NCBI RefSeq assembly: GCF_020524765.1
Contig: NZ_JAIVLR010000001.1
Coordinates: 186,001 to 250,000, forward strand
DNA from: Qipengyuania gaetbuli
GTDB taxonomy: Bacteria; Pseudomonadota; Alphaproteobacteria; Sphingomonadales; Sphingomonadaceae
Direction: 5' to 3'
DNA length: 64,000 bases
The notes under the pieces were generated by a model that was not told the DNA's origin, did not search any database, and was given only the letters and a program-made list of their open reading frames with translations. Below are positions 42,359-52,108 of this stretch, one piece after another. Made by a program: the position numbers and the translations under genes. Numbering within the stretch: the first letter of the stretch is position 1; each line of letters begins with the position of its first letter.

Positions 42359-44335
42359 ATGAAAAAGCTTGCCCTCGCTGCCTCTGCCCTCCTCCTGACC
42401 ACATCGCCCCTGCCCCTGTTGGCGCAGGAAGCTGCCCCCGCGGCGCAGGAGGCTGTGGATACCGGCACGGGCGCAACGATCGTTCCGGTCCCCGGCTGGG
42501 CCAGCGAGACGCGCGACGGCATGCTCGTCTTTACCGCACCCGAAGGCGATGCGACCGCGGCAGTCGTCGGAGTCGATGCAGCAGAGGATGGCAGCGCTGC
42601 CGTGGCCGCCGCGTGGCAGAAGCTGTCGCCCGGATTCGAGCGCGAAGTGCTCATCGCGCAGGATCCTCCGGCGCGCGACGGCTGGGACCAGATCACGGTG
42701 GTGAATTACAAGAGCTCCCCGGCAGAAAAGATCGCCGTGCAGGGCATCGGCCTGCGCAAGGGCGACCGCTGGACGGTCGTGCTGATCAACGGCGCGCTGG
42801 CCACCATCGCCAAGCGCAATGCCCAGCTCAACCAGGCTTTCGGCTCGCTCAAACCGGCCGATTTCGAACGCGAAACTTTTGCGGGCAAGGAGGCAAATGC
42901 GCTGACGCCTGCGCGCATCGCCGAAATCACCGGTTTCGTCGAAGAGGCGATGAAAGGCCTCGAAGTGCCTGGCGTAGGCCTAGCCCTGATCGAGGACGGC
43001 AAGATCGTTTGGGAAGGCGGCCTGGGGGTTACCGAACAGGGTGGCACGCAGAAGGTGGACGCAAACACCAGCTTCATGGTCGCCTCCAACACCAAGGGCA
43101 TGGCCACCCTTCTGCTGTCCACGCTGGTGGATGAAGGCAAGCTCGCCTGGGACCAGAAGGTTACCGAGGTCTATCCCGAGTTCCGCCTCGGCAGCGATGC
43201 CACCACCGAAAGTGTGCGCGTCGAACACCTGATCTGCGCCTGCACCGGCCTGCCGCGCAAGGACATGCAGTGGGTCATGAATACCAGCGCCGAGACGCCT
43301 GCCAGCGACACCTTCGCGCAGCTTGCGTTGACGGAGCCGACCAGCGGCTTCGGCGAGGTCTTCCAGTACAACAACCTCATGGCGAGCGCAGCGGGCTATA
43401 TCGGCGGCCACCTGGTCTATCCCGACATGGAGATCGGCGCCGCGTTCGACCGGGCGATGGACGAACGCATTTTCGATCCGCTGGGCATGAACGACACGAC
43501 CTTCGATTTCTCCGAGGCGATGAAGGCCAACTGGGCCAAGCCGCATGCCCGCGGGTATGCCGGGCCGGTCGAGGAAGCCCCCATGGACTGGAACCACATG
43601 GTCTATCCCTATCGACCTGCAGGGGGCGTGTGGTCGACCGCGCACGACATGGCGCTGTATGCGCTCAACGAACTCAACAATGGCAAGATGGCAGACGGCA
43701 CCCAGCTGGCATCGGCGGAAAACCTGCTCAAGCGCCGCGAGCGTTACGTGCCGCTAGGCGAAAACAGCTGGTACGGCATGGGCCTGATGGAGGACGCGGG
43801 CCTCGGCAAGCAGGTCTATTTCCACGGCGGCAGCCTCATCGGCTACAAGAGCAACTTCTGGTTCATTCCCGAAGACGGCATCGGCGCGGTGCTGCTGACC
43901 AATTCCGACACCGGGCAAGGCATGCTGGGTCTGTTCCAGCGCAAGCTCCTGGAAGTGCTCTACGACGGCAACAAGGAGGCGGAAGAGAACCTCGCAGCAT
44001 CCGTCAAACTCGGGGCGGAAGCACGTGAAAAGGGTCGCGAGGGCATCATCGAGAAAGGCGACCCCGCCGTTCTGGCAACGCTCGCACCGCGCTACGTCAG
44101 CCCGGAATTGGGTCCGCTGACCATCTCGACCGAAAATGGCCTTACCTGGGCAACGGTGACTTCCGGCAAGTCAGCGATCGGCACCAAGGCCAATGACGAT
44201 GGCACGAATTCGGTTGTCTTCATGACGCCCGGCTTCTTCGGCTTTCCCCTGATAATGGGCGAGCGCGAAGGGAAGCGCGTGCTGATCCTGATGGATGCCC
44301 AGCACGAATATGTCTTCACCGAGGACGCCGCCTGA
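42359..44335 (+). CDS. Secreted serine beta-lactamase-like hydrolase
   Basis: The 658-residue protein has a signal peptide (ending near LLAQEAAPA). An N-terminal domain of about 180 residues of uncertain role comes next. The beta-lactamase/class C esterase fold carries SxxK in MVASNTKGMAT, YNN in VFQYNNLMASA, and HGGSLIGYK as the third motif. A C-terminal DUF3471-like region follows. Start 42359 follows AAGGAGC. The substrate may be a peptide, ester or beta-lactam; class C lactamase activity is not implied. Confidence 0.85.
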   Translation: MKKLALAASALLLTTSPLPLLAQEAAPAAQEAVDTGTGATIVPVPGWASETRDGMLVFTAPEGDATAAVVGVDAAEDGSAAVAAAWQKLSPGFEREVLIAQDPPARDGWDQITVVNYKSSPAEKIAVQGIGLRKGDRWTVVLINGALATIAKRNAQLNQAFGSLKPADFERETFAGKEANALTPARIAEITGFVEEAMKGLEVPGVGLALIEDGKIVWEGGLGVTEQGGTQKVDANTSFMVASNTKGMATLLLSTLVDEGKLAWDQKVTEVYPEFRLGSDATTESVRVEHLICACTGLPRKDMQWVMNTSAETPASDTFAQLALTEPTSGFGEVFQYNNLMASAAGYIGGHLVYPDMEIGAAFDRAMDERIFDPLGMNDTTFDFSEAMKANWAKPHARGYAGPVEEAPMDWNHMVYPYRPAGGVWSTAHDMALYALNELNNGKMADGTQLASAENLLKRRERYVPLGENSWYGMGLMEDAGLGKQVYFHGGSLIGYKSNFWFIPEDGIGAVLLTNSDTGQGMLGLFQRKLLEVLYDGNKEAEENLAASVKLGAEAREKGREGIIEKGDPAVLATLAPRYVSPELGPLTISTENGLTWATVTSGKSAIGTKANDDGTNSVVFMTPGFFGFPLIMGEREGKRVLILMDAQHEYVFTEDAA

Positions 44336-44343
44336 CGGCGTCC
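44323..44343. terminator. Hairpin between convergent genes
   Basis: GGACGCCG and CGGCGTCC form an 8-bp stem with a 5-nt loop spanning the hydrolase stop codon. It sits between two convergent genes that end 13 bp apart. It lacks a long T-run, so its terminator strength is uncertain. Confidence 0.4.
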
Positions 44344-44348
44344 CTGGT

Positions 44349-45347
44349 TCAGTCTTGCAGCGGATAGCGCAGCGAAAGCTGGCGCTCCGCCTCGAGGCGG
44401 CTCGAGACGCGGTCCAATCCTGCCTCCGAATAATCCTTGCTCTCGCCGGTTGCTAAGGCGCGCCCATAGAGGTCGGCGGCCTCTTCCAGCCGTCCGTCGC
44501 GCTCTGCGCAAAGTCCGGCATTGAAGATCGCCGATACCTGCTCCGGGTTGCGTCCAGCCAGCTCCTCGAAGCGGATGCAGGCCGCCAACTGGTCGTTCTT
44601 GGTCAGCCGGACTGCGGTCTTGAAATCCTTGGAATCCTGCTTGGCCAGGCCCTTGCGGCTTTCGAGCACACGGATGTCCTCGCGCCGGAATTCAGGCGCC
44701 AGGTCGAGCCTGACGCGGGTCGCGAAGCCATCCACCAGCGCGTCCATCATCTTGTTGGCGGAAGGCTGCGAATACTCGTTCGCGCAGTAATTTTGCGACT
44801 GGCTGTGCCGGCCATCTGCCGCATAGAGCGTACCGCCTTCCCGAGCGATCAGGCGGAGCGATGGCGAGAAGCTGACGGTCATCGTCCGGCATTCGTAGAC
44901 GTCGACCCGTTCCTCGACGCAGTTCTTGTCTTCGTCCTTCTTCACGCAGCGGGTCTTTTTCGTGGATCCGGACCGGTAATCCGACACCTCGCCCGATGCC
45001 GTGCCGCGCATGGTGGCGGACACCGGTCCCGCCTCGACCGCCGCGGCCACTTCGCTCGCAGGCGTATCTGCTCCGTAGATGTAGATGTTATCGCCCCCGC
45101 TGGAACCGGCGCGAACGTTAAAGTACCGCTCGCCGTCGATCTGCACGCCTTCGAGCCGGTCGGTCAGTGCGATGGCTAGCCGTTCACCCACTTCGCCGCC
45201 GAAGCGTTCGATAGTGATTTCCTCGACTTCGATCGCGCCTGCATCGCGGGCGGCATAGATACCTTCGACCGTCAGAACTTCGGCATTCGCCGCAGCCGGA
45301 AGTGCAACGACCAGCGCTGCCACGGAAACGCGGATACCAACACGCAT
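44349..45347 (-). CDS. Secreted protein of unknown function with a TPR-like C-terminus
   Basis: The 332-residue protein has a Sec signal (ending AANAEVL). A central cysteine-bearing segment holds TRCVKKDEDKNCVEERVDVYECRTM. The C-terminal stretch NAGLCAERDGRLEEAADLYGRALA resembles a tetratricopeptide unit. It is periplasmic or surface exposed. Function is not recognised; a CsgG-like assembly or envelope role is possible but weak. Confidence 0.75.
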   Translation of the reverse strand: MRVGIRVSVAALVVALPAAANAEVLTVEGIYAARDAGAIEVEEITIERFGGEVGERLAIALTDRLEGVQIDGERYFNVRAGSSGGDNIYIYGADTPASEVAAAVEAGPVSATMRGTASGEVSDYRSGSTKKTRCVKKDEDKNCVEERVDVYECRTMTVSFSPSLRLIAREGGTLYAADGRHSQSQNYCANEYSQPSANKMMDALVDGFATRVRLDLAPEFRREDIRVLESRKGLAKQDSKDFKTAVRLTKNDQLAACIRFEELAGRNPEQVSAIFNAGLCAERDGRLEEAADLYGRALATGESKDYSEAGLDRVSSRLEAERQLSLRYPLQD

Positions 45348-45434
45348 TCGGACCCTCCCTCCTTTTTTGGAAGGCTAGCCCCAATCCGGTGGCCTTGTCA
45401 TGAACGAATGCGCTGGACGCCCGCGAAGGAGCGA

Positions 45435-47222
45435 TCAGGCGCCTTCGGTCTTGGGTGCCTCAACCGTGCGGATGTGGACATCGCGCAGCTGGCGCGGGCT
45501 GACGAGGCTGGGAGCGCCCATCATCAGGTCCTGCGCCTTCTGGTTGAGCGGGAAGGCGATCACTTCGCGGATGTTCGGCTCGTCGGCGAGAAGCATCACG
45601 ATGCGGTCGATGCCGGGGGCCGATCCACCGTGCGGCGGTGCGCCAAGCTTGAAGGCCTCGATCATGCCGGAGAAGTTCTCGTCGACGTCGGCCTGCGTGT
45701 ACCCGGCGATCTCGAACGCCTTGTACATGATTTCCGGCTTGTGGTTCCGGATCGCGCCCGAGGACAGTTCGTAGCCGTTGCAGACGATGTCGTACTGCCA
45801 TGCCTTGATCTCGAGCGGGTCCTGCGTTTCCAGCGCTTCCATCTCGCCCTGCGGCATCGAGAAGGGGTTGTGGCTGAAGTCGACCTTCTTCTGCTCCTCG
45901 TCGTATTCGAACATGGGGAAGTCGACGATCCAGCAGAACTTGAAGCAGCCTTCCTCGATCAGTCCGAGTTCCTCGGCGACGCGGGTGCGGGCAGCACCGG
46001 CCAGCTTGGCGGCGTCCTTCTCCTTGCCGGCGGCAAAGAACAGCCCGTCGTTTTCGCCGAGGCCGAGTTCGGCGTAGAGCTTTTCCATGCCCTCGGTGCC
46101 GTGGTTCTTGGCGATCGGACCGCCGAATTCGCCGCCCTTGCGGGTGACATAGCCGAGGCCTGCAAAGCCTTCGCGGCGCGCCCAGTCGTTCATGTCATCG
46201 AAGAACTTGCGGCTCTTCTCGTGGGTGTTCGGGGCAGGAACCACGCGCACGCGGCCTCCGGTGCCGACGATCTTCTCGAACAGGCCGAAGCCCGAGGTGG
46301 TGAAGTGCTGGGTCACATCGCTGATGATCAGCGGGTTGCGCAGGTCCGGCTTGTCGCTGCCGTACTTCAGCATGGCTTCGGCATAGGGAATGCGCGGGAA
46401 CTCACCTGCAGGGGTGACGGTCTTGCCGTTCGCGAATTCCTCGAACACGCCGGCAAGCACCGGCTCGATCGCCTGGAACACGTCTTCCTGCGTCACGAAG
46501 CTCATTTCGAAGTCGAGCTGGTAGAATTCGGGCGAGCGGTCGGCGCGCAAATCCTCGTCGCGGAAACAGGGTGCAATCTGGAAGTAGCGGTCGAAACCGG
46601 CGACCATCAGCAGCTGCTTAAACATCTGCGGCGCTTGCGGGAGCGCGTAGAAGCGGCCCGGGTGGAGGCGGCTGGGCACGAGGTAGTCGCGCGCGCCTTC
46701 GGGCGAAGATGCGCCGAGGATCGGGGTCTGGAACTCGAAGAAACCCTGCTCCTGCATCCGGCGACGCAGGCTGGAGATGACCTGGCTGCGCAGCATGATG
46801 TTGGCGTGGACGCGCTCGCGGCGCAGGTCGACGAAACGGTACTTGAGGCGCGTTTCCTCGGGATAGTCTTCCGCCTGATTCACGATCAGCGGCAGGTCGT
46901 CGGCACGGCTCTGCACCGTGACCGAACGGGCGAAGACCTCGATCTCACCTGTCGGCAGGTTCTTGTTCACTGCCACGTCGTCACGCGCCTTCACATCGCC
47001 GTCGATGGTGATGACCGATTCCAGCTTGAGCTTTTCCAGCACCGGCAGCGCTTCGCTATCGCTGTCGGCGACGATCTGCGTGATGCCGTAATGGTCGCGC
47101 AGGTCGACGAAGAGCACGCCGCCGTGATCGCGCTTGTTATGCACCCAGCCGGACAGGCGGACAGTTTCGCCGACATTTGCCTTGGTCAGCGCAGCGCAGT
47201 TGTGGGTACGATAGGCGTGCAT
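45435..47222 (-). CDS. aspS: Aspartyl-tRNA synthetase (AspS)
   Basis: The 595-residue class II synthetase has the OB-fold anticodon domain ([42 protein letters not shown]) and class II motifs, [29 protein letters not shown] and [28 protein letters not shown] bacterial-type insertion domain is present by length. It charges tRNA-Asp; whether it also charges tRNA-Asn cannot be judged here. Confidence 0.97.
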   Translation of the reverse strand: MHAYRTHNCAALTKANVGETVRLSGWVHNKRDHGGVLFVDLRDHYGITQIVADSDSEALPVLEKLKLESVITIDGDVKARDDVAVNKNLPTGEIEVFARSVTVQSRADDLPLIVNQAEDYPEETRLKYRFVDLRRERVHANIMLRSQVISSLRRRMQEQGFFEFQTPILGASSPEGARDYLVPSRLHPGRFYALPQAPQMFKQLLMVAGFDRYFQIAPCFRDEDLRADRSPEFYQLDFEMSFVTQEDVFQAIEPVLAGVFEEFANGKTVTPAGEFPRIPYAEAMLKYGSDKPDLRNPLIISDVTQHFTTSGFGLFEKIVGTGGRVRVVPAPNTHEKSRKFFDDMNDWARREGFAGLGYVTRKGGEFGGPIAKNHGTEGMEKLYAELGLGENDGLFFAAGKEKDAAKLAGAARTRVAEELGLIEEGCFKFCWIVDFPMFEYDEEQKKVDFSHNPFSMPQGEMEALETQDPLEIKAWQYDIVCNGYELSSGAIRNHKPEIMYKAFEIAGYTQADVDENFSGMIEAFKLGAPPHGGSAPGIDRIVMLLADEPNIREVIAFPLNQKAQDLMMGAPSLVSPRQLRDVHIRTVEAPKTEGA

Positions 47223-47377
47223 CTAAAATCTTTCCATTTTCGGAGCTATGGCGCTAGGGGCGCGGCGTCGCGCTCCTCTAGCAGGAATCGCGCGCGCTAA
47301 CAGGGCACCTGCGGGTTTTTGTCAAGGCTCGCTGCGGTGCGAGAGCGGTACTCCGCTCAAGAGCAAGAAAAGACACG

Positions 47378-48580
47378 ATGAAGATACACGATCTGATTAC
47401 GACTACCGAGGCCCTCGCAGACCTGTGCGAACGCCTGGCGAAAAGCGATTTCGTCACTGTCGATACCGAATTCATGCGCGAGAACACCTACTGGCCGGAA
47501 CTGTGCCTGGTGCAGATCGCCAACGAGGAAGAAGCCGCGGCCATTGACCCGCTGGCCGACGGCATCGACCTGAAACCCCTGTGGGATCTCATGTGCGAGA
47601 ACGAGGAAGTCCTGAAGGTCTTCCACGCTGGCGGACAGGACGTCGAGATCGTCTACAATTTCACCGGCAAGACGCCGCACCCGATCTTCGACACGCAGAT
47701 CGCGATGATGGCGATCAGCCAGTCGGAACAGATCGGCTATGCCAACCTCGTCGAAAGCTGGCTGGGCATCACGGTCGACAAGGGCGCCCGCTTCACCGAC
47801 TGGAGCCGCCGCCCGCTGACCGACCGGCAGATCGAATATGCCATCGGCGACGTGACCCACCTCTCGAAAATCTTTCCCAAGATCTTGAAAAAGCTGGTGA
47901 AGACTGGCCGCGGTGCATGGCTCGATGCGGAAATGGACAAGCTCGCCGATCCGGCGAACTATGCCAATGACGCCGACATCGCGTGGAAACGCATCCGCTC
48001 GCCCGGTCGCAATCCGACCGTGCTCGGCCGCCTCAAGGCGCTGGCTGCATGGCGCGAAGGCGAAGCGCAGCACAAGAACATCCCGCGTGGGCGCATCATG
48101 CGCGACGAAACGCTGGCCGACATCGCCAGTCACCCGCCGAAGAAGCAGGTCGACCTGACCAAGGTGCGCGGCCTCTCGAACGCATGGAAGGACAACGACA
48201 TCGGCAAGCGGCTGATGAAGGTCATCGAAAAGGCCGAGCCGCTGACCAAGGAAGAAATGCCCGACAAGCCCAAGCGCGGTGCGCCGCTGGGCAAGGAAGG
48301 CGCGCTGGTGGCGGACCTGCTCAAGCTGCTGCTCAAGATCCGTGCCCGCGAAATCGACGTCGCCGCCCGCCTGCTGACCAAGGCGGACGAGATGGAAGCG
48401 CTGGCCGCTGGCGTTCGCAAGCTGCCCATCCTCGAAGGATGGCGATATGAGGTCTTCGGCAAGGACGCGCTCGAACTGGTCGAGGGGCGACTCGCCTTCG
48501 CGGTCAAGGATGGCAAGCTTCTGATGACCCACGTCGATGACATGGGCGAGGAACTGACCGAGGCACAGGCCGCGGAGTGA
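47378..48580 (+). CDS. rnd: Ribonuclease D
   Basis: The 400-residue 3'-5' exonuclease has the DEDD motifs TVDTEFMRENTYWPELCLVQIA, VFHAGGQDVEIVYN and the YAIGDVTHLSKIF region. HRDC-type C-terminal domains follow. It trims tRNA and other RNA 3' ends. It overlaps oxyR by 4 bp, giving a coupled pair. Confidence 0.95.
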   Translation: MKIHDLITTTEALADLCERLAKSDFVTVDTEFMRENTYWPELCLVQIANEEEAAAIDPLADGIDLKPLWDLMCENEEVLKVFHAGGQDVEIVYNFTGKTPHPIFDTQIAMMAISQSEQIGYANLVESWLGITVDKGARFTDWSRRPLTDRQIEYAIGDVTHLSKIFPKILKKLVKTGRGAWLDAEMDKLADPANYANDADIAWKRIRSPGRNPTVLGRLKALAAWREGEAQHKNIPRGRIMRDETLADIASHPPKKQVDLTKVRGLSNAWKDNDIGKRLMKVIEKAEPLTKEEMPDKPKRGAPLGKEGALVADLLKLLLKIRAREIDVAARLLTKADEMEALAAGVRKLPILEGWRYEVFGKDALELVEGRLAFAVKDGKLLMTHVDDMGEELTEAQAAE

Positions 48581-49473
48581 GCACTTACCTCCCCACCCTG
48601 AAGCAGCTGCAATATCTCGTCGCGCTGCACGAGCACGGCCATTTCGGCCGCGCGGCGGAGGCCAGCTTCGTGTCGCAATCGACGCTTTCGGCCGGCATCC
48701 GCGAGCTCGAGTCGCTGCTGGGTGTAACCCTGGTAGAGCGCAGCCGCCGCGTGGTGCGCTTCACGGCGCTCGGCAACCAGGTGGTGGAGAAAGCACACCG
48801 CATCCTGCGCGAAGCCGAGGAACTGGCGGACCTGGTCCAGGCCGCGGGCAAGCCACTGGCTGGGCAGCTGCGCATGAGCGTCATTCCGACGATCGCACCT
48901 TTCCTCCTGCCGCGCTTCCTCCCGCGTCTGCGCAAGGAGCGCCCCGACCTCGAGCTGTTCCTGCGCGAGGAAACCAGTCACGACGCGGTCGAATCGCTCC
49001 AGCACGGGAGGGTCGATTGCGTGCTGCTCGCCCTGCCCTTCGCCACGGGCGAGGTCGAGAAAGCACATATCTCGGACGATCCGCTCTACGTCGCTTTTCC
49101 GAAGGACGATCCGCGCGATCCACCAGAAACGGTGTCAGCCGACATGATCGACGAAGGGCGACTGCTGCTGCTGGAAGATGGGCACTGCCTCAAGGAACAC
49201 GCGCTGGCGGCCTGCAACCGGCCCGAACTGCGCGGAAGCGCCACGATGATCGGCACCAGCCTGCATACGCTGGTGCAGATGGTCGACAACGGCCTCGGGC
49301 TCACGATGTTGCCGGAGATGGCCGTGGAAGCCGGTATACTGAACGGCACCGATGTCGTCGCCCGCCCGCTCAAGAGCAAGCAGGCCAGCCGCGAAATCGC
49401 GCTCATCTGGCGCAAGAATTCCCCGCGCCGGGACGATTTCGAATTGTTGGCGGAAGAATTGCGCGCCGGTTAG
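48577..49473 (+). CDS. oxyR: LysR-type peroxide sensor OxyR
   Basis: The 298-residue LysR protein has an N-terminal helix-turn-helix and the peroxide site LLLEDGHCLKEHALAAC, Cys204 and Cys213 with the OxyR spacing of nine residues. It activates antioxidant genes on disulfide formation. The GTG start overlaps the rnd stop. No catalase or ahpC gene is next to it. Confidence 0.92.
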   Translation: MSTYLPTLKQLQYLVALHEHGHFGRAAEASFVSQSTLSAGIRELESLLGVTLVERSRRVVRFTALGNQVVEKAHRILREAEELADLVQAAGKPLAGQLRMSVIPTIAPFLLPRFLPRLRKERPDLELFLREETSHDAVESLQHGRVDCVLLALPFATGEVEKAHISDDPLYVAFPKDDPRDPPETVSADMIDEGRLLLLEDGHCLKEHALAACNRPELRGSATMIGTSLHTLVQMVDNGLGLTMLPEMAVEAGILNGTDVVARPLKSKQASREIALIWRKNSPRRDDFELLAEELRAG

Positions 49474-49739
49474 GCGGCAAGCGGTTCCCGGGTCTTCGCG
49501 GCCTTCGACTTCACGAACTTGTCGAGCTTCTTCACGGCGAACATCGGGACGATGACGCTGAGCGCGATCCCGGCGAGCGAGCAGAAGGCGATCCAGATCG
49601 CCATCGCCGTGCCGCCCGAGATATAGAGGCCGTACAGGACCGGCGCCGCGAGGATGAGCCCGCGGATCTCGTTGAAGATAATCGCCACTGCGCTGACCTT
49701 GAGCAGCGCGGCTAGGATCATGTGTATCGTCGTACCCAT
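49470..49739 (-). CDS. Small membrane protein of unknown function
   Basis: The 89-residue protein has two to three hydrophobic helices (ILAALLKVSAVAIIFNEIRGLILAAPVLYGLYISGGTAMAIWIAFCSLAGIALSVIVP) and a lysine-rich C-terminus. ATG at 49739 is preferred to a longer 127-residue frame. It is convergent with oxyR, sharing 4 bp. Confidence 0.75.
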   Translation of the reverse strand: MGTTIHMILAALLKVSAVAIIFNEIRGLILAAPVLYGLYISGGTAMAIWIAFCSLAGIALSVIVPMFAVKKLDKFVKSKAAKTREPLAA

Positions 49740-49937
49740 GCGACCGTTGTTAATTGCCTTTGGTAAAGGAACCGTTGACCACTCTGCGGTTTCCCCCGCT
49801 CGTCGCGAGGTGCCCCCGTCCCGCCGCTGGGGATGCGCAATTTTCGGGTGCATACCGGGCCGCTAACGCGTAGCGCTGGCTGCGACACACGGGGGAAGCA
49901 TGCCGGTACGACAACGTCCGCAGGACACGGCCAGCCG

Positions 49938-51404
49938 ATGAGCAGCGGATCGCCAGGCAGGGGCAGCGTCTATAGAGGCGCGGCGATTGCGGTTGCCCTG
50001 ACATGGGTGCTGCGCGCAATCGGGCTGGTCTCGGTCTTCATTCTTGCGCGCCTTCTCACCCCGTCCGACTTCGGCGTCGTCGGCCTCGCCATGACCGCGG
50101 TCGCGCTGGTCGAGACATTCTCCTACCTAGGCATGAAGCAGGCCCTGCTACGGATGGAAAAGCCGGAGCGGGATTATTACGACACCGCTTTCACTATCCA
50201 GTTGATCATGTTTGCAGCACTTGGCCTGCTGTTGTTCGCGATTGCTGCCCCCGCCGCCGACTTCTTCCGTGAACCGCGCGTCGAACCCGTCATCTACGCG
50301 CTCTCGCTAAGGTTCGTGATGCTGGGCCTCGTCAACATCGGTGTGGTCGAGTTCGAACGCGATTTCGCCTTCGGGCGGGATCTCAAGATGAAGGCGACGG
50401 CGCGGATCGTCTCGTTCTTCGTCACCGTAGCGCTGGCCTTGTGGCTGCGATCCTACTGGGCGCTCGTGGTCGGCATGATTGTGCAATCGCTGATCCTGAC
50501 GATCCTGTCCTACACGATGCAGCCATACCGCCCGCGCCTTTCGCTGGCGCGCCGCGCCGAACTGCTGGGCGTGTCCCTGTGGATCTTCTCAGGCGTGGTT
50601 GCGCAAACTCTATACAGCCAGGTTGAACGGATCGTGGTCGGCAGGACTGCAGACACCGGCACCGTCGGTGCCTTTTCGGTCAGCAAGGACGTGTCGAATA
50701 TTCTCACGCAGGAAATCGCCATGGCGCTGAACCGCGTGACCTTCGTGACCACGGCGAGGAGCGGGGCCTTCGACACGCAGGGTGAACGCATTGCCCGCTC
50801 GCTGGGTGCCTATGCCATGATCACGGCGCCTATGGGACTTGGCCTCGCCGCGGTGGCCGAACACTTCATCCGGGTTTTCCTGGGCGGGCAATGGGGCTCG
50901 GCAGTGCCCCTTGTCGCACCCATCGCAGTCGCTACGGCATTGATGGCCGTATTCCGCCTGATCGCCTCTTCGTTGCAGGCCGGCGGTCACGAGAAAGCCT
51001 CAGGCCTTCTCTGCATCGCTGGCCTGGCCGGGCTGGCAGTCGCTGTCGGGGTCGTCGCGCATGCGGGCGGAAGCCCCCTTTCGATCGCTCAAACCGGGAT
51101 GATAGTGAGTGCGGTGACCCTGCTTGCCGGCCTTGGCGTGATGGCGCACTTTACACGGTATGGTGTGGCGAGCTTCCTCGTAGCCGTGGCAAGGCCGTTC
51201 CTGGCGGGCACGGCGATGTATTTCCTCGTCCGCGCGATGCCGGTTCTCTCGCCATCACCATTCGTTGAACTGGTGTGGCGCGCAGCAATTGGTGCCGCAG
51301 CCTATTTCGCTGCACTGATGCTGCTCTGGCTGCTGTCGGGACGGCCCCAATCGAGCGAGGCCGAGATGCTGCGCGTTGCCCGAAGGCTGCTCGCGCGCCT
51401 CTAG
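49938..51404 (+). CDS. Oligosaccharide flippase / lipopolysaccharide biosynthesis membrane protein
   Basis: The 488-residue protein has about 14 membrane helices and belongs to the MOP/polysaccharide transporter group (Wzx-like). Segments such as ARLLTPSDFGVVGLAMTAVALVETFSYLGMKQALLR and VEFERDFAFGRDLKMKATARI mark this family. It moves lipid-linked sugars across the inner membrane. The exact product is unknown because no glycosyltransferase cluster lies beside it. Confidence 0.85.
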   Translation: MSSGSPGRGSVYRGAAIAVALTWVLRAIGLVSVFILARLLTPSDFGVVGLAMTAVALVETFSYLGMKQALLRMEKPERDYYDTAFTIQLIMFAALGLLLFAIAAPAADFFREPRVEPVIYALSLRFVMLGLVNIGVVEFERDFAFGRDLKMKATARIVSFFVTVALALWLRSYWALVVGMIVQSLILTILSYTMQPYRPRLSLARRAELLGVSLWIFSGVVAQTLYSQVERIVVGRTADTGTVGAFSVSKDVSNILTQEIAMALNRVTFVTTARSGAFDTQGERIARSLGAYAMITAPMGLGLAAVAEHFIRVFLGGQWGSAVPLVAPIAVATALMAVFRLIASSLQAGGHEKASGLLCIAGLAGLAVAVGVVAHAGGSPLSIAQTGMIVSAVTLLAGLGVMAHFTRYGVASFLVAVARPFLAGTAMYFLVRAMPVLSPSPFVELVWRAAIGAAAYFAALMLLWLLSGRPQSSEAEMLRVARRLLARL

Positions 51405-51994
51405 TCCATGTGCTTGAGGCCGACCCGCAGGTAATCCCAGCCTGTGACAAGCGTCAGGATTGCCGCACCCCATAGCGATACTAGGCCGACGGTGTGCGGG
51501 ACGTTGGCGACGATATCGCCGATTTGCATCGTCCAGCGCGGCAGGCCCTGGCCGAGGATCAGCGATCCCAGCGCCATGAGCTGGAAAGTCGTCTTCCACT
51601 TGGCGAGCCGGCTCACCGGCACGGAAATCTGCAAGCCGCCAAGGAATTCGCGTAGGCCCGAGACGGCGATTTCGCGCACGAGGATGATGAGCCCCGCCAC
51701 GACATGCATGTCCCCGACATAAGGGCCGCGCAGCACGCCCTGCGCCGCCAGCACGAGGATGACCGAGGCCACCATGATCTTGTCCGCAATCGGATCGAGG
51801 AAAATGCCGAGCTTCGAGACCGTGCCGCTGGACCGCGCCAGCATCCCGTCGAAATAGTCGGTGATTCCCATCGCGCAGTAGAGCACGAAGGCGGCAAGAT
51901 AACCGGTTTCCCAGCCCGGCCACCACAAGAGGAAGGCCAGAAGCGGGATCGCGAAGATGCGCGACAGCGTGAGGATGTTGGGCAGGCTCAACAT
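51401..51994 (-). CDS. pgsA: CDP-diacylglycerol-glycerol-3-phosphate 3-phosphatidyltransferase (PgsA)
   Basis: The 197-residue membrane enzyme has the CDP-alcohol phosphotransferase motif DYFDGMLARSSGTVSKLGIFLDPIADK. It makes phosphatidylglycerol phosphate. The ATG at 51994 gives MLSLPNILTLSRIFAIPL, the normal PgsA start. It ends with a 4-bp overlap with the flippase stop. Confidence 0.94.
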   Translation of the reverse strand: MLSLPNILTLSRIFAIPLLAFLLWWPGWETGYLAAFVLYCAMGITDYFDGMLARSSGTVSKLGIFLDPIADKIMVASVILVLAAQGVLRGPYVGDMHVVAGLIILVREIAVSGLREFLGGLQISVPVSRLAKWKTTFQLMALGSLILGQGLPRWTMQIGDIVANVPHTVGLVSLWGAAILTLVTGWDYLRVGLKHMD

Positions 51995-52108
51995 GATGGC
52001 ATTCCCCCTAACGACAAACGGTCCGCCGCAAAAGCCGCACAATCTCCTTGTCCGCCGCCGTGTTGTTCCTCACAAGGACCGCGCACGCGGGGTTGCGTAC
52101 GGGGGGTC

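Noticed and set aside
45408-47300. 630-codon open frame antisense to aspS
   Set aside because: Its product is composition-driven and lies wholly over a well-supported synthetase.
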